This document shows, one piece after another, positions 1 to 9,159 of a DNA stretch of 64,000 nt. Below the pieces are notes generated by a model that worked only from the letters and a program-made list of their open reading frames with translations, ran no database searches and had not been told where the DNA came from. This stretch comes from Agapanthus africanus (Eukaryota > Streptophyta > Magnoliopsida > Asparagales > Amaryllidaceae). The stretch is taken from the NCBI GenBank assembly GCA_030015575.1, contig JASDDO010000016.1, positions 103,683,241-103,747,240 on the forward strand. Direction: 5' to 3'. Each line of letters starts with the position of its first letter. The stretch's first letter is position 1. The position numbers and the translations under genes are program-made.

Positions 1-290
1 TTTGACGTGTCCTCGGCACGGAGTGTCTGTTTGACGTTTCCCTTAGACGGAGTGTCACTGGTTGTTTTGTCCCCGTCACGTAGTGTCTTGTCCCCGGCAC
101 GGAGTGTCGCTGTTCGACTTGTCCCCGGCACGGAGTGTCGCTGTTCGACGTTTCCCCGGCATGGAGTGTCGCTGGTCGACTTGTCCCCGGCACGGAGTGT
201 TGCTGGCTGTTCGACTTGTCCCCGGCACGTAGTGTCGCTGGTCGACTTATCCCCGGCATGGAGTGTCGCTGGTTGACTTGATTCCGAGAC
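1..290. repeat. Minisatellite, about 9 units of 30-31 bp
   Basis: The core GGAGTGTC (or GTAGTGTC) recurs at about 21, 50, 81, 102, 133, 163, 194, 230 and 261. Spacing is mostly 29-31 bp, with one 21-bp and one 36-bp step. Each unit carries a GTCCCCGGCACGG-like half and a GCTGGTCGAC-like half. The block starts at the window edge, so its true left end is unknown. It is probably internal non-coding DNA of a larger repeat. An 89-codon open frame across it is a by-product of the periodicity. Confidence 0.85.
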
Positions 291-421
291 AGCATCTTTC
301 CGGCAGGGAAGGTAGATATCCCAAGACGAAGCATGATTTCGACACGGGGTATATTCTGGGACGAAGCACGATTCCGCCACAGAGGTTGTTGGTTTGATTT
401 GGGTTGACATCAGTTTCGCTA

Positions 422-545
422 CACTGGAATATGGTACCAGGAGCGAATCATCATTTGCCATGAGTGGATTTGGGGATTTTGGTTTTGGTTTGGCATCAGC
501 ACCGCTTATACTGGAATATGGTACCAGGAGCGAATCATCATTTGC
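422..545. repeat. Two outlying units of the 75-87 bp satellite
   Basis: The motif CTGGAATATGGTACCAGGAG occurs at about 424 and 511, 87 bp apart, each followed by CGAATCATCATTTGCC. The same motif makes up the larger array at 1,095-1,650. These two units are therefore part of that satellite, cut off from it by about 550 bp of different sequence. Confidence 0.8.
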
Positions 546-589
546 CTTTGCCCGTTGGGGAGCGATGGCTTAGGAGACAGGTTTAGGTC

Positions 590-890
590 CTATCACCTAA
601 GACTTTTCAATTTTATGAGCCGTAAGGGTCCTATAAAAGCATTTTCTCCCTACGAGTCGAAAGGATCTCGTAGGTGTATTTTCTCTTAGGAGTCGTGGGG
701 ACTGCCAAGTGTGTTGTTCCTTTGTGAGTCGTAAGGATCTCAAGCGGGAATTTTCTCCTCACAAAGTCGAGAGGACTTTGCGAGTGCATTTCATCTCTTT
801 TTCACGAGTTTGCGCCCTTTTGGGTTTTCACAAACTCTCCGGCAGTCCTGCTGTTTTTACTCACGGAGCCCTTTTGGGTTTTCATCCGTG
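590..890 (+). repeat. Run of hairpins with shared loops and changing stems
   Basis: Two loop types occur. Type 1 has a TCGRAAGGAT-like loop. The stem CCTACGAG at 649-656 pairs perfectly with 667-674 around a 10-nt loop. The stem at 758-766 pairs with 776-784 (one A-C mismatch) around TCGAGAGGA. Weaker members lie near 610-635, 688-712 and 722-745. Type 2 has a GCCCTTTTGGGTTTTCA loop. GAGTTTG at 806-812 pairs with 831-837, and CACGGA at 862-867 pairs with 885-890. No coding content is recognised. The function is unknown. Confidence 0.6.
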
Positions 891-1094
891 CCCATTTTGC
901 TTGTAGATATACCCTTTTTTCTTCTTCTTTTTGTTTGGCAATCTTCATCGCTGGTTGGACTTTGAATGTGGTCTCGCCGGTAGGACTTGGGAGAGATTGA
1001 GATTGTTTTACGTCCATGGATTGTATACGGTTTTGCAGGATGTATGATCCAGCCTGTAGGGCAGGAAGAATTTCGGGACTTTGTTGGTGTTTGC

Positions 1095-1650
1095 ATTGCT
1101 GCACTGGAATATGGTACCAGGAGCGACTCATCATCCGTCGTTGGGGTATGGGATTTGGAATTTGGTTGGCGTCTGCATCGCTGCATTGGAATATGGTACC
1201 ACGAGCGACTCATCATTCGCTCTTTGAGAATTTGGATTTTGGTTGGCGTCTGCATCGCTGCATTGGAATATGGTACCAGGAGCGACTCATCATTCGCCGC
1301 TGGGAATTTAGGGATTTGGAATTTGGTTGGCGTCTGCATCGCTGCACTGGAATATGGTACCAGGAGCGACTCATTATTGCTGCTGGGAATTTGGATTTTG
1401 GTTGGCGTCTGCATCGCTGCACTGGAATATGGTACCAGGAGCGACTCATCATTCGCCGCTGGGAATTTAGGGATTTGGGATTTGGTCGGCGTTTGCATCG
1501 TTACACTAGAATATGGTATCAGGAGCGACTCATCATTCGCCGTTGGGAATTTAGGGATTTGGGATTTGGTCGGCGTCTACATCGCTGCACTGGAATATGG
1601 TATCAGGAGCGACTCATCATTCGCCGTTTTTTTACAGCGATTTCTCTATC
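1095..1650. repeat. Satellite array, 7 units of 75-84 bp
   Basis: The core (GCACTGGAATATGGTACCAG with small variations) starts at 1101, 1183, 1260, 1344, 1419, 1503 and 1587. Period lengths are 82, 77, 84, 75, 84 and 84 bp. Each unit also holds GAGCGACTCATCATTCGCC and a GGGATTTGGNATTTGGTYGGCGT segment. Because most periods are multiples of three, long open frames appear on both strands (about 987-1760 plus, 857-1498 minus). They repeat the same peptide and resemble no known protein, so they are not called as genes. Confidence 0.9.
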
Positions 1651-1865
1651 ATTTCAGTTTTTCTTATCGCGAAGGTCGTGATTCCCCTATCATTTCGGCT
1701 ATTTATTCGCGGTTGTCCCATCATTTCGCCTTTATTTTCATCTTTATTTTTACTCGCTGATTTATATTGCGGGTTGCCCCATCATTTTGGCTTTATTTTC
1801 ATCTTTATTTTTACTCGTTGATTTTTATTGCGAGTTGCCTCATCATTTCGGCTATTTATATTTTT
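1630..1865. repeat. Second tandem repeat, units near 61 bp
   Basis: CCCATCATTTYGGC followed by TTTATTTTCATCTTTATTTT and TACTCGYTGATTT recurs with a period near 61 bp at about 1,708-1,850. Shorter degenerate units lie to the left from 1,640. The block abuts the satellite on its left and an AT-rich stretch on its right. It is non-coding. Confidence 0.7.
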
Positions 1866-1907
1866 TATTTTATTATTTTTTTTATTTACACATTTTTACA
1901 TCCCCAT

Positions 1908-2027
1908 TTTAACGACTTAGAGGTCGATTGTTCCCAGTTTAACGACGTGGTGGTCCATCGTTCCCAGTTTAACGACGTGGTGGTCATATGTTTCCAGTTT
2001 AACGACTTAGAGGTCATCTGACGGGGA
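1908..2027. repeat. Exact 30-bp tandem repeat, 4 units
   Basis: TTTAACGAC begins at 1908, 1938, 1968 and 1998, an exact 30-bp period. Outer units read CTTAGAGGTC and inner units read GTGGTGGTC after the core. There are no unique spacers, so this is a plain tandem array. Confidence 0.85.
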
Positions 2028-2896
2028 GCTTAGAGAAGATACACAATTGAGCAGTTGTCGGGGGCACCGCTAGAGCTTGCCCGAGATGCCTTATTACTTT
2101 GTCGGTGTTGATGGCCTTGCCCCCAGCTGGGGCCAAGGAAAGTCGTTTTTTGGATAGTGCTGCTCTCGAGATCACCATATTTGGCCTCTTGCCTTTCGAG
2201 GCTGGTTATCCATCACCGGGGCTTGAGGAGCAAAGATGGTGTTAGCTGGCATGAACAGAATAGAGCCGAATGGTAGCGGCAGCTCTTCCCACTGTCGCCC
2301 GAGACTGGCCGAAAGGACCGTCCTGGAGTCCATCTTCATCGTGTAGGAGATGAGAGCTGAGTTCATCTTTGGAGACATTGTTGAAAAGTGATTGCTTGAA
2401 AACCTGCATGAAAGAGTATTATTTTAGTATAAATATAGATATGTATATTGATTGAGTTCATATGAACGTTTAACTCGAAATATGGGAGGAAAGATAGGTC
2501 CCACCAGGCGTGTCAGAACCTGTAGTGTGTTTTTCATCACTCCATTGAGATGGGAATGCGCGCGCGCTTGTCAGGCCCATTACAGATCCCCTTGCCTAGG
2601 GTAGGCTGGGGTTTATTTATTGTGGGATCCGAATTTCCGGCAGCCGCGGACTAAGCTGCCGTTAATTCCCCATCGTCTTTGGAGGGTCAAACAGGTCATG
2701 CGAACTCAATGTGCAGTGTTGTGTTTTGAAGGGGTTTTGGATATATCGGGGGTCCCGCAGAGCTTTTAAGGGGGTCCTGCTATCCGGATAGCGGGCTGGG
2801 GGTCAAGAGGGCTAGCATCCCTCTTGTGGGATGCGGGGCAGCGCCCCGTTAGAAAATTTTCCTAACGGGGACAGTGTTGTGGAGTGTGTATCTATA
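2028..2896. other. No recognised gene; probably repeat-derived
   Basis: I see no protein family here. An open frame on the minus strand (2172-2378) has no recognisable motif. The stretch includes a short (GC)n run near 2558 and an inverted pair around 2,850-2,870 (CCCCGTTAGAAAATTTTCCTAACGGGG, written as two halves: CCCCGTTAG and CTAACGGGG). It is GC-richer than the flanks. It may be internal non-coding DNA of the element that supplies the neighbouring tandem repeats, but that is inference. Confidence 0.35.
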
Positions 2897-2898
2897 TA

Positions 2899-2920
2899 TA
2901 CACACACACACACACACATA
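2899..2920. repeat. (CA)n microsatellite
   Basis: An uninterrupted run of alternating A and C follows a short TATATATA segment. Confidence 0.9.
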
Positions 2921-3138
2921 TACATATAGGTAAAAAGGGGAAAAATCATCCAAAGGCCGTGTGGGGGCCGACGCCCCACGTGCCTGGCACGCGGGCATCG
3001 GGCGCCGGCGTTAGCAGGAATAAGGATTTTGTCCCTACACTAGGAGCTGTGCTCCCGATTTGACTTATGGAGTTGAACTTCTGACAGAGAGGACAAGTGG
3101 GCTTAGCCCCTGCACTGGGACTCCCCAAAAGAAAGATT

Positions 3139-3139
<1 letters not shown>

Positions 3140-3184
<45 letters not shown>
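3140..3184. repeat. (AT)n microsatellite
   Basis: Over 40 bp of alternating A and T, uninterrupted. It may lie close to the inner edge of the neighbouring minus-strand LTR. Confidence 0.95.
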
Positions 3185-3187
<3 letters not shown>

Positions 3188-3199
3188 TGAGGAGTTAGA

Positions 3200-3887
3200 C
3201 TCCTAAGATATTTTCGGAGCTGATGAAAGGGGACTCATTTCTTCTCCCTTGGGCCCTGGATCTTCCCCAAAGTGGGGTTTTTGGAGGTGGGTCTTCTTCT
3301 TCCTCTCGGTTGGCTGGATCTTGGAGAAAGGAGGTGAGATTTAAAAAAATCTTCCATTTTTGAGATCTGATGGAAGATCCGCGTTCCCCTTCAAGGGTTT
3401 TGTGGTGGAAAACTATTTCTTTTTGGAAAAGAAAGAGAAACTCTTGATTTAATTCAGAAAAGGGGAAGAAGGTTTAGAAACGTGAGGAAGGAGAAGAATG
3501 CACAAAAACCTTAAGAGTTTTAGAGAATGAAAACGTTCTTTTTTATTTCAACATCATGTTGTCTTATATAGGCTTACAAATTTACACATAGCCCATTGGG
3601 CTTTACAAAATGACATTTTGCCCATCTCATGCCTCATGTGCTATTTCTCTTTGCACATAAGCCATGGGCTTTACAAAAATTTGGTTTTATGCCAATTTTC
3701 CTTACATTTATTCATAGAAAATTACAGCAAAATTATTTATTACATAATTTTCTTTTTTGGCATGAGGGAGACCGGCCGCGGGGCTCGACTTGGGCATGGG
3801 CCCATTTGATCTGGGCTTGGGCCCGTTTACTTGGGGTTGACTTTGAATTTGACTTGGTCAACCGGGATGTAATTTTTGACCCCAACA
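3200..3887 (-). mobile_element. LTR-like end of a retrotransposon, minus strand
   Basis: Read on the minus strand, this segment begins at 3887 with TGTTGGGGTCAAAAATTACA, a typical plant LTR start. It has a TATA-like CCTATATAAG near 3,566 and a pyrimidine-rich untranslated-type stretch after it. Its right edge falls exactly where the neighbouring copia reading frame stops, so it was probably inserted into that copia. The left edge is not defined. No primer-binding site was found, so I cannot tell a 5' LTR from a 3' or solo LTR. Confidence 0.5.
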
Positions 3888-5873
3888 CCTGCCACATTCA
3901 AAATTTGTATTTCATGTGATGTGACTTTCTTAGAAGATCAAGCCTATTTTCCACCCCCTGTTAAGGATCCCACTTCTACTATTCCTGTTCCACACTTACC
4001 TTCCTCAAAGCTTAATTCATTTATTCAACCCGTGCTTCCTTATGATCAGCCTGTAGTTCCTAATCCACAGATGTACCACCGTTGTAAGAAAGTTGTCCCG
4101 CCACTTCCCACTAATGATTCTTCTAACGATTCTTCTGCAGGTACTCCAATATAGTCCACTATTCCTGATTCTCCACCACCACTGCCTACTGAAGATCTCT
4201 CTTCCTATTGCCTTACATAAGGGTAAGCGTTCTTGTACTACTGCTCATCCGATTTCCAACTGTTTCCAATCATAAACTTACTCCATCTGTTCGTTAGTTT
4301 GTTTCTTCCCTGTCTGCCATCATTCTTTATTTCCCTTTTCAGGAAGCACTTCAGCATCCTGATTGACATGCAGCTATGTTAGAGGAGATTGCCGCACTGC
4401 GCTCTAATTAGACTTGGAAATTGATATCTCCGCCTTTAGATAAGAAGGTTGTTGGCTGTAAATGGGTTTTTACTGTCAAACAAAATCCAGATGGAACGAC
4501 CGACCGTCTTAAAGCTCGATTGGTGGCCAAAGGATTTATTCAGCAGTATGGTTTGATTATGTCGAGACTTTTTCGTCAGTTGCCAAATTAATATCGGTTC
4601 GTGTTCTTATATCCTTGGATGTTTCTAAGGCTTGACCTCTTCATCAGCTTGATGTGAAGAATGTCTTTTTAATAGCAATCTCTCGGAGACTATTTATATA
4701 CAGCAACCTTCTGGTTTTGGGCGACTGGTGGAGTCTATGGTCCGTCTTCTATACAAATCATTATGTGGACTGAAGCCGTCACCACGTGCTTGGTTTGAAA
4801 AATTTAGCATGATTTTACGACAAATTGGCTTCAAACGTAGTCGCGCTGACACGTCTCTTTTTACACAATATCGTTCTCTGGGCAGGATAATTGTGTTGGT
4901 GTATATTGATATTATTATCACTGGAGATGATTCTGCTGACATCTCTAAGGTGAAAGAACATTTTGCTTTACACTTTCATACCAAGGATCTTGAATCATTT
5001 AGATATTTCCTTGGAATTGAAGTATCACGGAATTCCGGTAGATTGCAGGTTTTTTAGCGCAAGTATACACTTGATCTTTTATTTGAGACATGATTTCTGG
5101 GATGTAAACCAGCAAACATCCCTATGGATTCTTCAGTCAAGCTATCCTGATTAAGCTCTCTCGGATCTTCCACTACCTGATCCAAAGACGATATCGACGT
5201 CTAGTTGGGAAGCTTATTTATCTTACTCGGCCAGATATTGCCTTTGCTGTTAGCACAGTGAGTCAATACATGCAGAATCTTTTGACCTCCCACCATACGA
5301 CAGTTGAGTATATTCTCAGATACATCAAAGGTTCTTTAGGACATGGTCTTCTTTACAAACTATCATCTATGTTGTCACTCACGTCCTTTGCGGATGCTGA
5401 TTTTGCTGGTTCAGTTGATGATCGTCGTTCCACGAGTGGTTATTGTGTCTTCTTGAGAGGAAACTTGATTACATGGAAAAATAAGAAACAAAATGTAATT
5501 GCTCGTTCTTCTGCAGAAGCTTAGTATAGATCTATGGTGCATACAGTTGCTGAGTTGGTATGGCTTATCTCTCTTTTGATAGATCTTGAAGTTCTTTCTT
5601 CTTTTTCTTCTCTTTCGACTACACTCTTCTGTGATAATAAGGCCGCAATTCACATTGCTGAGAACCCAGTTTTTCATGAACGGACCAAACATATCAAGAT
5701 AAATTGTCATTTTATTCGTGACAAAGTGATAGATATGCTAGTTGCACTCCATCATGTTTCCTCTGCAATCCAACTAGCAGATATTCTTACCAAGGCTCTT
5801 CCTCGACTGGTTTTCGCTTGTATTCTGTTCAAGCTTGGCATGATTGACATCGACGCTCCATCTTGCGGGGGAG
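3888..5873 (+). pseudogene. Ty1/copia pol remnant: integrase C-end, RT, RNase H
   Basis: This is decayed retrotransposon polyprotein. It starts in the integrase tail (ISCDVTFLEDQAYF near 3,910), passes a degenerate reverse transcriptase start (CKWVFTVKQNPDGTT near 4,455) and RT core (LLYKSLCGLKPSPRAWFEKF, 4,750-4,810), and ends in RNase H (FADADFAGSVDDRRSTSGYC, then AIHIAENPVFHERTKHIK). The RT active-site box reads YIDI instead of YVDD, so one catalytic Asp is lost. There are several frame changes between 4,150 and 5,260, and a stop replaces Glu in the RNase H segment at 5522-5524 (SSAEA then stop). The 5' part (gag, protease, most of integrase) is missing, cut at 3887 by the LTR to the left. 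It is certainly dead. Confidence 0.9.
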
Positions 5874-6018
5874 TGTTATGAATATTGTTATGGAGATATA
5901 TTTAGTTATCAGTTTGATTAGTTATTATATGTTTGTCAGGAGAGATGATATATAATTCTTTCTATATAGTTGTATGGACTACTATTAGCCAATAAATATT
6001 TTCCTCTCGATTTCTTCA
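5874..6018 (+). repeat. Short copia 3' LTR (145 bp, TG...CA)
   Basis: The segment starts TGTTATGAATATTG right after a purine tract (GCGGGGGAG) and ends TTTCTTCA. It contains an AATAAATATT signal near the end. It directly follows the RNase H frame of the copia remnant, which fits a 3' LTR. The matching 5' LTR is not in the window, so the target duplication cannot be checked. Confidence 0.7.
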
Positions 6019-7187
6019 CGGAGGAATGTGCAAGTTTTGATTTATAAAGTTGGCCACATGTGGGGACCACCCTTCCGCTGTTTAATAAATAGGGCTTGCC
6101 TGCTCTTTCCTTGTGTTGGTTGCATGCTTGGAATTCGTGGCTTGCTTGTCACAATTTACATGCTCAAGATTATACGATATGATTCTGATTTCTGAGTGGA
6201 CCTCTAATCTTGTAGACACTGACCATTCTGCTGCAGCACATGAAAGATTGTAGGTCTGGAGTCCCCTGTTAATATGAAATAGAACATGAAAAATTAAATC
6301 CATGATGGTCCTAATCAAGTTAAACCCAGATGACTATCTGATCAATTAGAGAACCGAATTTCAGAAACGCCACCATGCTGATTGCCCTGGTCTGCTCGTT
6401 TTTGATGGGACTGAAACTGGTTTATATGAAACCAAGAGTTGCCAAGAGAAGGGCCAACTGCTTGCATATATAAAGATTTAGTATTAACATCTTTTTAATA
6501 TAATGATTCTTTTGTCATGATTTACATTTTTTAATATAGTAAATGTGTATTGTTGGAAGATCATTGCATGATCTGATTGGAACATTCTTGATATTTCTTT
6601 AGGAGTCTTGGGGAAAATGGAGTCTAAAATGTAGGCCACATAAATGACATGCATGGAGTATGTTAGGAATTTATAAATGTAGCACCTAAGAGCAGTGACA
6701 ACTATGCTAAAATATACTGTTACATAACTGTTTTCGAAGCAGTGCCAAAGGTTCTGAGAACTTGAAATCAAATATCACAACTGAATGGGTAAGTTGGGGG
6801 AAGGATGCTCTCCATGAGAAATGATACGCATATGTTGGCAGCAGGTTCGCTCTTGACCCGATCCTGCCCAATAAGTGGGTAGGTGGTTGGGCCGGGGACC
6901 TGGCCTGGTTGGGCTCATGCCCAAGCCGAGCCTGCACCATGTGGGTTCAGATTCCATAGGGTCGGCTAGAGTCGCAGCCTAGCTTGGCTAGGATTCAGGC
7001 TCCGGCTAGTCATATATGAGAGCTTGTGTTAGGGTTTGAGATGAGATGCTAGGGTTTTGTGCCTCTTTAAGTTCTCTATCCGACTATCGTGATAAAGAAG
7101 GCCTCTCTCTGTGTGCTTGCCCCTCACCAACCATCGGAAGATATTGAGAACCACTAGACCCTGTGGATCTTAAAGAAAGAAGACCCC
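6019..7187. other. No recognised gene; possibly CRTISO intron DNA
   Basis: I looked for CRTISO exons upstream of the one at 17,241 and found none here on either strand. Several open frames of 60-95 codons occur but none resembles a protein family. GGTTCAGATTCC near 6,940 resembles a tRNA-type B box, without a convincing A box. If CRTISO is intact this stretch lies inside a very large intron. Confidence 0.4.
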
Positions 7188-9139
7188 TGGGGTTACCTAG
7201 TGCCCGCGGCGCAGCGGAGGCACGGATGGCGAACAAAAAATACAAGCAAACACGATGGAACCCCGAACCTAGAATCGATCCAAACTCTCTAAACTAGTAA
7301 GCTAAAACATGCAAGGTTGAAGAAAAACAACCTTTGTCGCGTGTCCACCCAATTGTGGAAGACCCCTTCAAGCTCGTGGCCGCCGGGAACTCGCTTGAGT
7401 ATCGATCACTCTTGCCGAAGACGATCCACCTGAGGGAACGTGGAGGAGGCTCTAACCGACGGTCCAAAGTTGCTAGGTTTGGATGGCCGGTGATGTAGGA
7501 ATACTCCACTATATTTTTCTCTCTAGGATCTTGCTAAAAAATTTAAGCAAGAAGAAGGAGATGGAGAAGATGAAGCAATCATGGAGGAGATGAGGAAAAA
7601 TATCATCAAGTCTCACCTAGCAGAAAGTGAATAGCTACCAAAAATCAACCATGATCAAATAGTGCAACCAAATGAATTTTCCAAAATAAAATTTCAAGCC
7701 ATACCTTTCTACATTGTAGCACCATACTTCCCTTTCTCCACTTGCCACCTCATTTCCTATTTGATTTTCCAAAAAGGAAAATCAAATATGAGGTGTCCAT
7801 CTTCTAGAAGCATCGCCGTATAAATACGGAATACTTCACCGGATATATGTATCGCTACATATACGCGTATCCGTATAAAAATACGGATAGCACCAAAGAG
7901 AGAAAATGAATAGTGAACAATAATACTAAAATACATGTATCGAAATACATATATAAATTATTAAATCAAAACTTGATTTAATAATCCGGTTTAATCCTAA
8001 ACCGGCTAGTATTATCAACTGTCTGATTAAAGTCCGTATACCGCGTACACGTATTTAATCGGACCCCTGCACGTACCATCATACGGCTCCTTATCTGTCG
8101 CCTGAACCTGAAAAACCCTCTGTGTGGGACTCTAAATACTCGACAATTCGCTGGCAGTGGATTTAATCACAAGCACGTCAGCGGCACTAGCTGTACGTAA
8201 CGGCTACCCGGTACTTGTCGAAAGGGGGGTCGATAATCAAGTGCGTCCTTACCTTACTGAGCCTGAATGTAACAATCTCCGTACAGTCTGGTCTTTTCGT
8301 CAAAGAGTATCGTATGTCGGGTCTAAAGGTGGATAACGTCAGACTCCTACTAATCCGATAAGTCGTGTCCGAGTCTAGCTCATCACCAATTGAGATACTA
8401 CTGATCAACTATCTATAAATCTTCTCTATCGTGGCCATGGATTTCTGGTGATAGCCAACTGAACACAGTGCGACATCGACTCCTAGATGAATCCCTGACA
8501 GTCGACCATTACCTCCATGTGGCTCGGGACTGTACCCAACTAAAACCTGTTTGCACGACTCCTTTGAACCGTGGTAGGGTAGAATCAAACTACAGTCGGA
8601 ACTCACACGAGACAAATGGCGACTTTAGGTCAAAGGACTAACCTGTATTCATGCCACTTGAGAACTTCCAACTGATGATAGGTATAATACCATTTAGAAG
8701 TTCTCGGCGAGTCCGTCCAGTGTACTCACCTCCAATGAGCACATGCATACTATCTTAGGTGACAACACCAATGGTTTGTGAGACCGGCCACCGCCTCTCG
8801 TCGGGGTTTCGAAGCTTATACACTAGTCTACTCCGGAATATCGATGCCCAGTCTCGATACTCCCACGACTAGGCACATTTAAAGATGTGTTTATAGACCA
8901 CCCAACTCTTACGTATATGATCGACATCATAATGCTGGTAGTCAAGCAAGAATTCTATGGCTCTATCATGATGTAATAGTGATCTACAATACCACATAAT
9001 GCATGTACATGATAAAGATAAACCAGATAGCATACTATCATTTTGAGTAAGACTGTCCTACCTGTATAGGTCCTTCCTCAATCATTACAATCGCTTGTCT
9101 GCAATTACAATAATTGACTTGAAGGCATTATATCCAACA
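7188..9139 (-). repeat. 3' LTR of element W-
   Basis: About 1.95 kb, ending on its inner side at CCAACA (9134-9139), which is TGTTGG on the minus strand. It is homologous over its length to 14,763-16,679. It carries a chain of hairpins: 7816-7829 (CCGTA stem), 7868-7889 (TATCCGTAT), 7935-7950 (ATGTAT), 7957-7985 (13-bp ATTATTAAATCAA stem, 3-nt loop) and 7986-8005 (CCGGTTTA). These correspond in position to the hairpin chain of the plus-strand relative. Confidence 0.85.
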
Positions 9140-9159
9140 ATCTCCCACTTGCATTTAAG
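9140..9159 (-). other. Polypurine tract of element W-
   Basis: On the minus strand this reads CTTAAATGCAAGTGGGAGAT immediately before the 3' LTR TGTTGG. It is the priming site for plus-strand DNA synthesis in LTR elements. The same AAGTGGGAGAT tract precedes the 3' LTRs at 43,212 and 47,421. Confidence 0.8.

Noticed and set aside
857..1760. Overlapping long open frames on both strands (up to 257 codons)
   Set aside because: They repeat one peptide with the satellite period and have no family likeness. The frame survives because the periods are multiples of three.
1908..2027. 30-bp repeats as a CRISPR array
   Set aside because: The units are contiguous without spacers, and the window is a plant nuclear genome.
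2172..2378. Minus-strand open frame of 68 codons
   Set aside because: No motif, no neighbouring gene structure, and GC-rich DNA makes such frames likely by chance.
6082..6957. Small open frames between the copia LTR and element W-
   Set aside because: No match to CRTISO upstream exons or to any family, and no splice-consistent coding pattern.
6780..6960. Possible SINE around GGTTCAGATTCC
   Set aside because: B-box-like only. No A box at suitable distance and no flanking duplication.
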